This document shows positions 7,113-15,517 of a stretch of DNA of 64,000 nt, in pieces. The notes beneath the pieces are model-generated. The model ran no database searches. It was not told the DNA's origin and saw only the letters and a list, made by a program, of their open reading frames with translations. The stretch's first letter is position 1, and each line of letters opens with the position of its first letter. The DNA is from Hymenobacter swuensis DY53 (GTDB lineage Bacteria > Bacteroidota > Bacteroidia > Cytophagales > Hymenobacteraceae). The DNA lies in contig NZ_CP007144.1 in the NCBI RefSeq assembly GCF_000576555.1, positions 186,001 to 250,000 on the forward strand, in the 5' to 3' direction. The position numbers and the translations under genes are program-made.

Positions 7113-10100
7113 TTAATCCGCTTTGTAATAGCCCGCAAAATCTACAAGGTAAATATGACCGCGTTTCACCGCAGGTGGATGCCAGTTGTCGGTTGTAAAC
7201 GTTGAATTGTGCGCCGTATCGTAGCGCAGAGACTCTTCATGCGTGTAGCACACCACTCCGGCCACAGCTAGCCCCTCAAGCCGCGCAGCTTGAGGCTCTG
7301 GCTTGAATTGTCCTCCGCGCAAACGGCCTACCAGCGTACCATGGCAGTATATTAGCCACCGCCCATAAGCATCCCGAGTTAAGGTTATTGGGTCACCTAT
7401 TTTAACCCTGCCTTGAATAAACTCATAGGCATTGGGGTTACTGCCACCCCAGGAGATAAATAGCTTATCGAGCCCCGGTTTAAGGATGCGTCCCAGCTTC
7501 TGCTCAGCGCCCTCCAAGGCATATGGCTTGCCGGTGGCCACCGCCTCTTCGCGGTCATAATTGATAACAACAAGTCGGTAGCGAGCCCGTGTGTAAGCCA
7601 CATATAGAAGGCGTCGTTCTTCTTCCACCAGCTCTACTAGGTTAGCGGCAGCTTTACCAGTACGCTTATCTAGGCCAAAATCAGTGAAGCCAGGTGGTAG
7701 CAGCACAGCATCGAACTCTAGGCCCTTAACCTTGTGCATAGTGGTCAAGACCACCTCACGCCGCCTCTGCCCTGGTGCTACAGTTTCAATGTGGCTATCA
7801 TAGAGCTTGGCAAAATGGCCATCGTCCCGCCTAGCCATTTCTTCCACAAAGTCTAGAACATCCTGGTTTGTGCCTTCTTCGGGGCGCTCCTTATTGAACT
7901 CGTAAAGTAGGCAATGCAATAGATGCATTAAATACGGGTCCCATACGTGCTCGAACTTGCGCAACGCTGCTTGCTTACGGGTATTAAAATCGTCGAGGTA
8001 AGTGGCACTAAGCGGAGCTGCTGGCTCTGCCCGAAACGTATGTAGCAAGTGGTAAAATTCTCTTGTCGCGACGGGCGCCATTGATGCCCCTTGAATGCGC
8101 AATGACACGTCTGACGGAAGTGTCGAGGAGCGCAGTTCATTGAAAACCCGAAATACTTCGTCATTGGAGCGCAGCATTACTGCCACCTGCTGGTAAGGCT
8201 TTCCGGGTTCGTATACCTCGCCCAATAATTCATTGAGCTTGGCCCGCCAATCGGTCTTGCTGTCACGGTACCGCAACACCTGGCAATATGGTCGTTCATG
8301 GCTCGGTGTTCGTACAGCCTGCAGCTCAGGCATACGTTTAAACCGAACCTCATTAGTCGCCAATACGCGGGCCGCGGCTTGTAGTATGCCTGGGTATGAG
8401 CGGTAATTATTGCTCAGAAACAGAGTCTGCGGCTCATATTGGCGATGAAACTGCACGTAGTAGGGGTGAGGGTCGATAGCCCCACCTTCTTTTATACGTT
8501 CGTAGCCATAAATGCTCTGATTGGGGTCCCCAATCACGCAAAGTCGCACACCGTCTGGTCCTGTATTAGGGGCCAGCAGTTTTAGCAGCTGTAGTCGGAG
8601 CTCAGTAATATCCTGAAACTCATCCACGAAAACGTACCGAATTCGGCCCAGTTCCCGCGACAGCAAGCCAGGGTCTCTTTCCAGAGCTTGCACGAAGGCT
8701 GGTACCCACTCATCGAATTCCTTGTCATCGAGGGCTGCCCCCATGCAACGTCGGCAGAGACTATGGAACGTGTGAATATGCAGCCGTTGTATTAGCCGCC
8801 CATAGCCAAGTGCCCGAAACAGTTTGCTTAGCCTGTCCTTCAATTCAACCACTACCGCCCGATTGTAGGCGAGCACCAGAATTTGTTCTGGCGGCACTTT
8901 CGCTTTCTGCACTAGGCGTGCCACTCGCAGGGTCAGCGTATGGGTTTTACCGCTTCCTGGCCCGGCTATTACCTGCAGGTTATCAGTAAGCGGTGCATCG
9001 TATACAATCCGCTGTTCCTCGCTCAAGCCTTTTTCCGCTTTCACTAATGCTTCCTTCTGAAATGCAGCAAGGCTAGGGTGGTTTTCGGGCAGATATTCTT
9101 CGAGTAGTTTTAGTAGGAGCTCGCCGCTCTCACACTGAAAATAACGCTTGATAAAGGTGTCCTGACGTTCGGTACTTTTCAAGTTAGCCAAGCATTGCAA
9201 GGCCATTAAACGCAGTTCTTTTAGCCGAATGCCCTCCTCAAAATCAAGGTATCTTTGATAATCTGCTGATGCTCGGTCATCCTTATTCGGCACCGATAAA
9301 TCATCCAAAAATAGCTCAATGCCCATCGGCACCAACGAGCCACTTCCTTTAAGGTAGCCAAGTGCGCGTGCTAGAAACAAAAGATTGTCAAGGTAGTCAT
9401 GCGCGGCGTTTTCCAGACCAAGCTCCACCACCAGGTCGGCATAATTAAACCGGGTATGCCCGGTTTCTACTACATGGGCTATCAGCTTAGTAAGCTGCCG
9501 TTTTAATTCCGCCAGCGGCTGCTGCCACTGCTTAGCATCCTGATTCCCATTGTAAATAAGTTGCACCACTCGTGCCTGGCTACGGTCATGGCGGTTCAAC
9601 ACAGATTCCACCCGGGTGCGGGGTAAAAGTCGAATAAGCTTGAGCCCAAACTTCGCCCGCTTTTTATGCCAGTCCTTTATTAACTTCTGTTGCGTCGCCG
9701 TTGGGGTCAACTTCCGCTTGTTTCGGTCAGCATCTTCCCAGTAGATTTGCCGTGACTGGAAATGCTCAGCTGCCTCAGAAGCTACCATTCGGTCAAGCTC
9801 GTCTCCATCTATGGTTAGCTGCTCGCCCGGACGTACTCTTTCCATTAGGTGCCGGGCCAATCCAAACACTGCTTCCACCAAGGGCAACTTGCCTGCTGCA
9901 CACCTATGCTCTTCTCGCCACGCAGTAAGTTCTGCGCGGCGTAAGTCAGTTAGCTCAAGTGTCAGGTATCGCTCTATACAAATTGCGCCGGCTTTTTGTG
10001 CTTGAAAAAGTAGCCGGTAAAGCTCTGTCCATCGCCGTTTACCGGAGAGCGTCATGAGCTCAGCCATTGGCAGCAATAGCGACGCTCCCTCACAGTAGGG

Positions 10101-11021
10101 TGAGGCACGTAGCCGTGTCACAAACTGTTCTACCTCCTGCCGTTCAGTTTGGTCCTTGATTTTTCCATAGTTGGGCTTGTCGCAGAGCAATATTGGTAAG
10201 TGGGCGGGGGTATAGAGCCCCAAGCGGATGCGCCCCAGTTGTTCGAGCCAGTGCAACCCCAGCCGGAACTTAGTGGCTTCCCCACCCCCAGCGTCGTCAT
10301 CGCTCATCTCTTCAGCCAAATCCAAAGGGAGTGGAAAGGCTTCATTGGGACGCGGTTCCAGCGGCCGAAACCTCTCGATGTACCTGTGCACTAATTGCTG
10401 TACCTGTCCTAAATAATCCCAGGTCAAATCCGAGCGGTGCTGCAAGTCGCGCAGCTTGCCGAAGTCTTCGCGCGTAGCCACGCACATTGCCCTAATGGGG
10501 CGTCCTTCCCCAAAATTTGCTTGTTGGCGCATCCCCGCGTCGCGCCCTGCTCGTCCTACTTCTTGCAAAAAGTCCTCGAAGGTTGAAGATGGGCCCAAAT
10601 GATACAGGTAATGGATGTTGCCAATATCCATGCCCATGCCGAAGGCTTTGGTCGCGACCAGTACCGCCGTCTTAGCATCTTCAGCACCTTCAGCAACGGA
10701 TGCTGCCTTCCTGACTGGCTTGTAGGCTTCATATTTTTCAGCTCGGTCAGTTCCATCAAGTCCGGCATGAAAAAAATCTACCTGCTGCGCCCACTCCAAC
10801 CCCAGCTCCTCTGCTTGGGTTTTAAGCTGCTCTGTCACTTCTTCGGCTTGCCTGCGGGTCCGTACAAATACCAGCACCCGGCTCAGCTTGTGATCAAATT
10901 TTTGCTCCCGCAAGTCATCAAGCAACGCTATTAACTGCTGCTCTTTACTAGCTACCGGCTTAAAGCGCAAGGTAATGTGCGCTTGCACGGGGTTAGTGCC
11001 TAAGTCACCTAGTAGCTTCAT
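7113..11021 (-). CDS. RecQ lobe 2 fused to UvrD-type SF1 helicase (second half of a split giant)
   Basis: The first about 200 of 1302 residues are the second RecA lobe of a RecQ-type SF2 helicase, with VATKAFGMGMDIGNIHYL and EVGRAGRDAGM. A winged-helix-like middle follows. From about residue 680 there is a complete UvrD/Rep-type SF1 helicase: AGPGSGKTHTLTLRVARL (Walker A), FVDEFQDITELRLQLL (motif II), GDPNQSIYGYERI (motif III), TMHKVKGLEFDAVLLP and LLYVAYTRARYRLVV. The ATG at 11021 overlaps the end of the upstream frame by 17 bases. The upstream frame ends just after RecQ lobe 1 (motif III, FSATVTQ), so a single RecQ motor is divided between two frames. Either the two polypeptides reassemble, or the gene is frameshifted. 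Probable role: unwinding or processing of invading or damaged DNA. Confidence 0.82.
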   Translation of the reverse strand: MKLLGDLGTNPVQAHITLRFKPVASKEQQLIALLDDLREQKFDHKLSRVLVFVRTRRQAEEVTEQLKTQAEELGLEWAQQVDFFHAGLDGTDRAEKYEAYKPVRKAASVAEGAEDAKTAVLVATKAFGMGMDIGNIHYLYHLGPSSTFEDFLQEVGRAGRDAGMRQQANFGEGRPIRAMCVATREDFGKLRDLQHRSDLTWDYLGQVQQLVHRYIERFRPLEPRPNEAFPLPLDLAEEMSDDDAGGGEATKFRLGLHWLEQLGRIRLGLYTPAHLPILLCDKPNYGKIKDQTERQEVEQFVTRLRASPYCEGASLLLPMAELMTLSGKRRWTELYRLLFQAQKAGAICIERYLTLELTDLRRAELTAWREEHRCAAGKLPLVEAVFGLARHLMERVRPGEQLTIDGDELDRMVASEAAEHFQSRQIYWEDADRNKRKLTPTATQQKLIKDWHKKRAKFGLKLIRLLPRTRVESVLNRHDRSQARVVQLIYNGNQDAKQWQQPLAELKRQLTKLIAHVVETGHTRFNYADLVVELGLENAAHDYLDNLLFLARALGYLKGSGSLVPMGIELFLDDLSVPNKDDRASADYQRYLDFEEGIRLKELRLMALQCLANLKSTERQDTFIKRYFQCESGELLLKLLEEYLPENHPSLAAFQKEALVKAEKGLSEEQRIVYDAPLTDNLQVIAGPGSGKTHTLTLRVARLVQKAKVPPEQILVLAYNRAVVVELKDRLSKLFRALGYGRLIQRLHIHTFHSLCRRCMGAALDDKEFDEWVPAFVQALERDPGLLSRELGRIRYVFVDEFQDITELRLQLLKLLAPNTGPDGVRLCVIGDPNQSIYGYERIKEGGAIDPHPYYVQFHRQYEPQTLFLSNNYRSYPGILQAAARVLATNEVRFKRMPELQAVRTPSHERPYCQVLRYRDSKTDWRAKLNELLGEVYEPGKPYQQVAVMLRSNDEVFRVFNELRSSTLPSDVSLRIQGASMAPVATREFYHLLHTFRAEPAAPLSATYLDDFNTRKQAALRKFEHVWDPYLMHLLHCLLYEFNKERPEEGTNQDVLDFVEEMARRDDGHFAKLYDSHIETVAPGQRRREVVLTTMHKVKGLEFDAVLLPPGFTDFGLDKRTGKAAANLVELVEEERRLLYVAYTRARYRLVVINYDREEAVATGKPYALEGAEQKLGRILKPGLDKLFISWGGSNPNAYEFIQGRVKIGDPITLTRDAYGRWLIYCHGTLVGRLRGGQFKPEPQAARLEGLAVAGVVCYTHEESLRYDTAHNSTFTTDNWHPPAVKRGHIYLVDFAGYYKAD

Positions 11022-14000
11022 GTTCAGGGAATAACTGCTTGAAATTATCGAAGATTTTCTGTGTTACCGTGGCCGAAAACAGCAGCACTGGAAACTGGCG
11101 CCCAAAGTCTCGTACGCCTTCCTGTCGGAAGCCCTGCACAACTTTGGCTGAGTGCAAATAATCGGGCCGAAACTCGTGGCCCCACTGTGAAATGCAATGT
11201 GCCTCGTCAAACACGGCGTACTCCAGCCCGTGGTCGTTCGTGAACCGCTGCCAAAAGGCACGGCTGAATCCTCCGCTTCTAAACCGCTCTGGAGTAATGA
11301 ATAGAAGTGCTATTTCGCCGCCCGCAATCCGTCGGTAAATCTGCTGCACTTCATCCTGCTTGTCGGAGTTGATGTATTCAACACTGCTATAGAATCCAAG
11401 CTCCCACAGCTTGGCGACCTGATCTTCCATCAATGCCTTCAGCGGCGTCACCACTATCGACAGCCGGTTGGTATAAGCGCTTCGATAGAGTGCCGGTGCC
11501 TGAAACAACACCGACTTGCCACCACCCGTTGCCAGGGTAACTAGCAGGTCAGTTTGGGCCTGCAGGATTTCATTCAGATAAGGGATTTGGTTTTCGCGCC
11601 ATTGGTGTACCATTTCGTGCCCGTCGGTATCCACGCTGCGCAGGAACACCTGCCGAAGGAGCTCACGAGCCTCATCCAGGTTTAAGCCGAAGTCGGCTTC
11701 CGGGCGTACACCGCCCAGGGCGGCGTCAGCTGGCTTAGCGGCTGCTTCGTAAGCTTCCTTGGTCTCCCACGCCACATCTACTGTTTCCCGGCTCAACTGC
11801 CAGCTTCTTTCTAAACCCGCAAAGTCGGCTAGTCTTGGGTCCAGTAGCCACAAACGGCTTGCTTCGTGGTTGTCAGCTATGAGGGCCCTCATGCGGTACA
11901 CAACAGGCCGTTGCAACTCGAGTAAAAACAGCAGGTTACGCTCTAATATGCCCATCTGAGCATCTTCCTCAGATTCGACACCGCCCATTGCTTCCGCTGT
12001 CCCGCCAGATTCTTCATTATCCGATGGGCGGGCCAACTCACCGGCTGCCAAACGCGCCGCTTCAAATAGCGTCGTGTTTTGGGCCAGGTAGAAGTTCTCC
12101 ATCAGATTAAAGCTCTCCAATACCACCTGGAGAGGCCCTAAATAGTTAGCCTCAAAGATGGCTGCTGCCTGTCCTACCGGTGCAATGAGTAGGCGTTGTG
12201 AAGTACCGGGCCGGTGCAGCAATTCGAGACGCCGCCCTAGTTGCGCTTCCCGTTTCGGGATGTAGCACTTTAAATTTAGCCTGAAGTATGACTCCAGTCG
12301 CTCTACTTCCTCCGGGCGCTGCACCAGCAATACTACTGGCGCCGAAGTTTGACTGCCAATGCGCCTTACCAATTCCGCTTGCAACAGCCAGTACCGCGAA
12401 CGATAGATGGTTTCTGGATTGAGAGCTACCACGCCTAAGCGCTGTTGCAACCGCTGTTGGTTGGCGACAGCACTGCGCAATTGGCCCGCCGGATATGCCC
12501 GTTGAGTGCCACGGCGGTACTCGAGTGACGTGCCCTGCTTTGTGAGTTCTTTCAGGAGCTTCTCCCAGCCAAAGCTCGCCCAAACCCGGTACTGCCCGTA
12601 TTGGTGCTTTTCCAGCCAAAACGTGTCATAGCCGCCAGGAAGCTTACCGACGAGCAGATTTGCCTGTTTTAGCGTTAGCCCCATGAAGCTTTGACCACCC
12701 GAGAACTTTATCCATTCGGTATCAGTCGCGGGGCTATTGCGAAGCTCATCCGCCGTCAACTGTGCCACCTCGTATTTGTGGCCCAGCGTAATCAAGTCAG
12801 GTTCTACTACCAGCACTGACAGGGCTGGTACCTGGTGAAGCCACGTTCGCGCGTCTCGCAGTTGCTCCACCGTCAGACACAAGGGAAAGTGCCGCTTGGT
12901 GGAATCAGCAGGTAAAGAAATTAGGCAGCTTCCAAGGTCAATTTCGTGCTGTCGAAGTCGAGCCCGCACTGCCGGAGCCATGTTGGCTGCCAAAGGAGGC
13001 CAGCCTTGTTGGCGACAGTAAGTAAAGAACTGCTGCACCAACAGTAGTTCGGTTGGGAGCACAACAAGTAATTGCAACAGGGCCTCTTCATCAAGCTCGC
13101 GGTAGTCGAGTGCTGTTTCCTCATCGGCCCAAAACCTTACCGAGCTTCGGACCAGTACTTCAGCCCATACTTCGCGCGGTGCAAGCACGACTCCTGCAGA
13201 CTTTTCGCTTTCTAGCCATGCATGTACTTCCTGCCTTAACGTCGAGGCTTGGGGCTGCGGCCTAAAGCAGGCTCGCATTTCCTGCTCCAGGTCCTGAGTC
13301 TGCAGCCATAGTACCCAATTAAGGGCGCGAAACTCTCTCAAGTGGGCTTGCAAAGGGGAAGAAAACAGCGTAGCTACTGCCAGCCACGCACTTTCGTCTA
13401 ATTGCATCAACCGCAGGAGTTGGGTTAAAAACAGACGTAGCGCCAGCTCAGCATCTCCTTGCGCTTCATGGGCAGTTTGCAAAGCAAAAGTGTGGAAGTG
13501 CGGGCTTAGCGCCATTTCCACCAGTAACGTATCCCACAGCTGATTCTCCGCTATTGTTAGGCCACGCTCGGCTAGCAACGGTGCGTCAAATGCAATGATG
13601 TTATGCCCCACTACTAGAGCTGGTTCGCCACCCGTCAAATAATTAGTTAGCTCACCAAAGACTAACTTCACTTCATCGGCGCCGTTACCACTATGCCAGT
13701 CGCCGGACTTCCCCCAAGCGAGTTCGTGAATATGCTCTCGGTCACTTTCCAGGTCAAGACTGATGACCGCCAGCTGTTTGATTAGGTAGTCTTCTATAGT
13801 TTTCCTTGCCCGGCTCAGGGTACGGGGCTCATGGTGCTCCCCAAGGTGAGGAAGAATGCTGTAAAACGCGGGTTCTGTTAGTGCCTCTGCCACCCGGTCT
13901 TGAACAGCAGTTGGCAGATTGGCAAATTGGGCCAACGCCTCATCCTGCGGGAAGGGTAGGTCCTCGCCCGTCGACCATAGTTCAAAGGCAATAGCTGCAG

Positions 14001-15270
14001 GAATTTCATCCGCCAGCATCTGAGCTAGTGTTTCGGCTGTTTCCTGTGAATAAGCAGTTCGTGTAGCCGCTCGGTTGCGTCGGTACTCATCCGCGGTCCT
14101 CGCGGATTCTTCCTTGAGCCATTGCACCAACGTAGCATCATACAATAGAGCCTGTTCCGAGCCTAGCGCAAGTCGCAAACGGGTTAGCGCTTCAGTTGCA
14201 ACTTCAGGACCCCCATGCTGTACGTAAGCCAAACACAAACCCATCAGTCCTGAAGTCTCTACGTCAGGCCACCAACTCGCAACACCTTCCGGCGTTGTTT
14301 CCAACAGTTTGGCCAGCCGGCCTGCAATAATGCCAGAAGCGGCTAGTGGTGAACAGTAGCGCAACCAAAGCTGCCCAGCATAGGCTGGTTCAGCCTGCGC
14401 TATTAATGCCCAGGTTTCGGGCTCTAGTTGCGAAGGTAATTTCTGCCTTACTAAGTTTAATGCTGCAACGGCCGCATCAAATGCCTCTGGTCCAGTAAGG
14501 GGAGGTAGTTGCCTCAGCTTGTCTTGTAGTATTTGGCCACGCGCAGCTTCTGGGGCCACCTCCAGAAGTTTCATTAAGGCCGACTCGTTTAGTAGGCCGG
14601 CTATTCGAAGCAGTAAGGATTCATCTTGCGCTACTGGTCGTGCCCACCAAACTTCTTCTTTGCCTGCTTTTTTGGGATTAGGCCTTTCCGCGTAGAGTAA
14701 CCAGTCACCGATTGCAGGCATTTTCTCCAATCCGGAAACATGCCAGAAAAGCTCATTACGGGTGCCTATAGGTTGTAAAAAACCGAAACCACGGTCTTCA
14801 ACAACCCTCATAACCTGCCCTAGCTTTAGCTCTAGGTCCTCAGGCCGTGGTTTTTCTTTCTTTCCACCCGTGCCCCCCGAACGCCCGGCTCCATGGTGAT
14901 TCTTTGTAGCCAACCGCTCATTCTGAGCTTGCTGTTTGGCAAGTTCTACCATTTCAACATGGCCCACCACCTTTAATCCGGGCAGCATGACTTCTGCCTT
15001 GATTACTGGCTGTTCAAAAAGGGCATGCTGTTGAAATACAGAGCTTAATGAAACGCATGCGTCTTGCTGTTCCGCCTTCAGTTCATCCCCGTTTAGTACA
15101 AATTCCAAGGGGTTTTGGGGCTCGCCAAATTCAGTTACTAACAATGCCCACCATTCATCGGGGACCAACTTTCGGTATCTCAGTTTCGGCTCAATGCCAT
15201 GCTCCAGCAACAGTGTTTCCAGTTGCTTAGCTGTAATTCCAAATTGCTGTAAAAGTTGGGGTAGTTGCAT
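11005..15270 (-). CDS. cold-shock-like + DEDDh exonuclease + RecQ lobe 1 (first half of a split giant)
   Basis: The 1421 residues hold, in order: a cold-shock/OB-like segment near 150-190 (GQVMRVVEDRGFGFLQPIG); a DnaQ-type DEDDh 3'-5' exonuclease with SLDLESD near 500 (D-x-E), GHNIIAFDAPLL near 550 (third Asp) and HEAQGDAEL near 600 (H-x4-D); a long alpha-helical linker; then RecQ lobe 1 with ATGGGKSVLFQAP (Walker A), VVTPLKALMEDQV, FDEAHCISQWGHEFRPDY (motif II, perfect RecQ type) and FSATVT (motif III). The frame stops at once after that lobe; lobe 2 opens the next frame. Exonuclease plus RecQ recalls the architecture of WRN. All catalytic exonuclease residues are present. The gene is divergent from the SNF2-led array, with 247 bases between starts, so shared control is possible. 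Confidence 0.85.
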   Translation of the reverse strand: MQLPQLLQQFGITAKQLETLLLEHGIEPKLRYRKLVPDEWWALLVTEFGEPQNPLEFVLNGDELKAEQQDACVSLSSVFQQHALFEQPVIKAEVMLPGLKVVGHVEMVELAKQQAQNERLATKNHHGAGRSGGTGGKKEKPRPEDLELKLGQVMRVVEDRGFGFLQPIGTRNELFWHVSGLEKMPAIGDWLLYAERPNPKKAGKEEVWWARPVAQDESLLLRIAGLLNESALMKLLEVAPEAARGQILQDKLRQLPPLTGPEAFDAAVAALNLVRQKLPSQLEPETWALIAQAEPAYAGQLWLRYCSPLAASGIIAGRLAKLLETTPEGVASWWPDVETSGLMGLCLAYVQHGGPEVATEALTRLRLALGSEQALLYDATLVQWLKEESARTADEYRRNRAATRTAYSQETAETLAQMLADEIPAAIAFELWSTGEDLPFPQDEALAQFANLPTAVQDRVAEALTEPAFYSILPHLGEHHEPRTLSRARKTIEDYLIKQLAVISLDLESDREHIHELAWGKSGDWHSGNGADEVKLVFGELTNYLTGGEPALVVGHNIIAFDAPLLAERGLTIAENQLWDTLLVEMALSPHFHTFALQTAHEAQGDAELALRLFLTQLLRLMQLDESAWLAVATLFSSPLQAHLREFRALNWVLWLQTQDLEQEMRACFRPQPQASTLRQEVHAWLESEKSAGVVLAPREVWAEVLVRSSVRFWADEETALDYRELDEEALLQLLVVLPTELLLVQQFFTYCRQQGWPPLAANMAPAVRARLRQHEIDLGSCLISLPADSTKRHFPLCLTVEQLRDARTWLHQVPALSVLVVEPDLITLGHKYEVAQLTADELRNSPATDTEWIKFSGGQSFMGLTLKQANLLVGKLPGGYDTFWLEKHQYGQYRVWASFGWEKLLKELTKQGTSLEYRRGTQRAYPAGQLRSAVANQQRLQQRLGVVALNPETIYRSRYWLLQAELVRRIGSQTSAPVVLLVQRPEEVERLESYFRLNLKCYIPKREAQLGRRLELLHRPGTSQRLLIAPVGQAAAIFEANYLGPLQVVLESFNLMENFYLAQNTTLFEAARLAAGELARPSDNEESGGTAEAMGGVESEEDAQMGILERNLLFLLELQRPVVYRMRALIADNHEASRLWLLDPRLADFAGLERSWQLSRETVDVAWETKEAYEAAAKPADAALGGVRPEADFGLNLDEARELLRQVFLRSVDTDGHEMVHQWRENQIPYLNEILQAQTDLLVTLATGGGKSVLFQAPALYRSAYTNRLSIVVTPLKALMEDQVAKLWELGFYSSVEYINSDKQDEVQQIYRRIAGGEIALLFITPERFRSGGFSRAFWQRFTNDHGLEYAVFDEAHCISQWGHEFRPDYLHSAKVVQGFRQEGVRDFGRQFPVLLFSATVTQKIFDNFKQLFPEHEATR

Positions 15271-15517
15271 TCAGGATAGGATGGGATTCGCCACAAGGTG
15301 TTTTGGTAAGGGTTATAGGCTAATGCAATAGCGAAAAGTATCAGGTCTTCACTCGATCAGGTATAATGGTGATTAGGTAATTTGCTGCCCGTCTGCTGGA
15401 GGATATAGCTGCTGATCCAGCCAGCAAATAGGATGTAAGTTCTCACAAATATTTTATATGCAGAAATGAAAATCAGTCTACCTTAGCCTGCTTTTAATTT
15501 GCTAGACAAGTTCACTT

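Noticed and set aside
11005..11021. Programmed ribosomal frameshift at the RecQ junction.
   Set aside because: No X-XXY-YYZ slippery heptamer, no A-run and no strong downstream hairpin is visible; coupling or a lesion is simpler.
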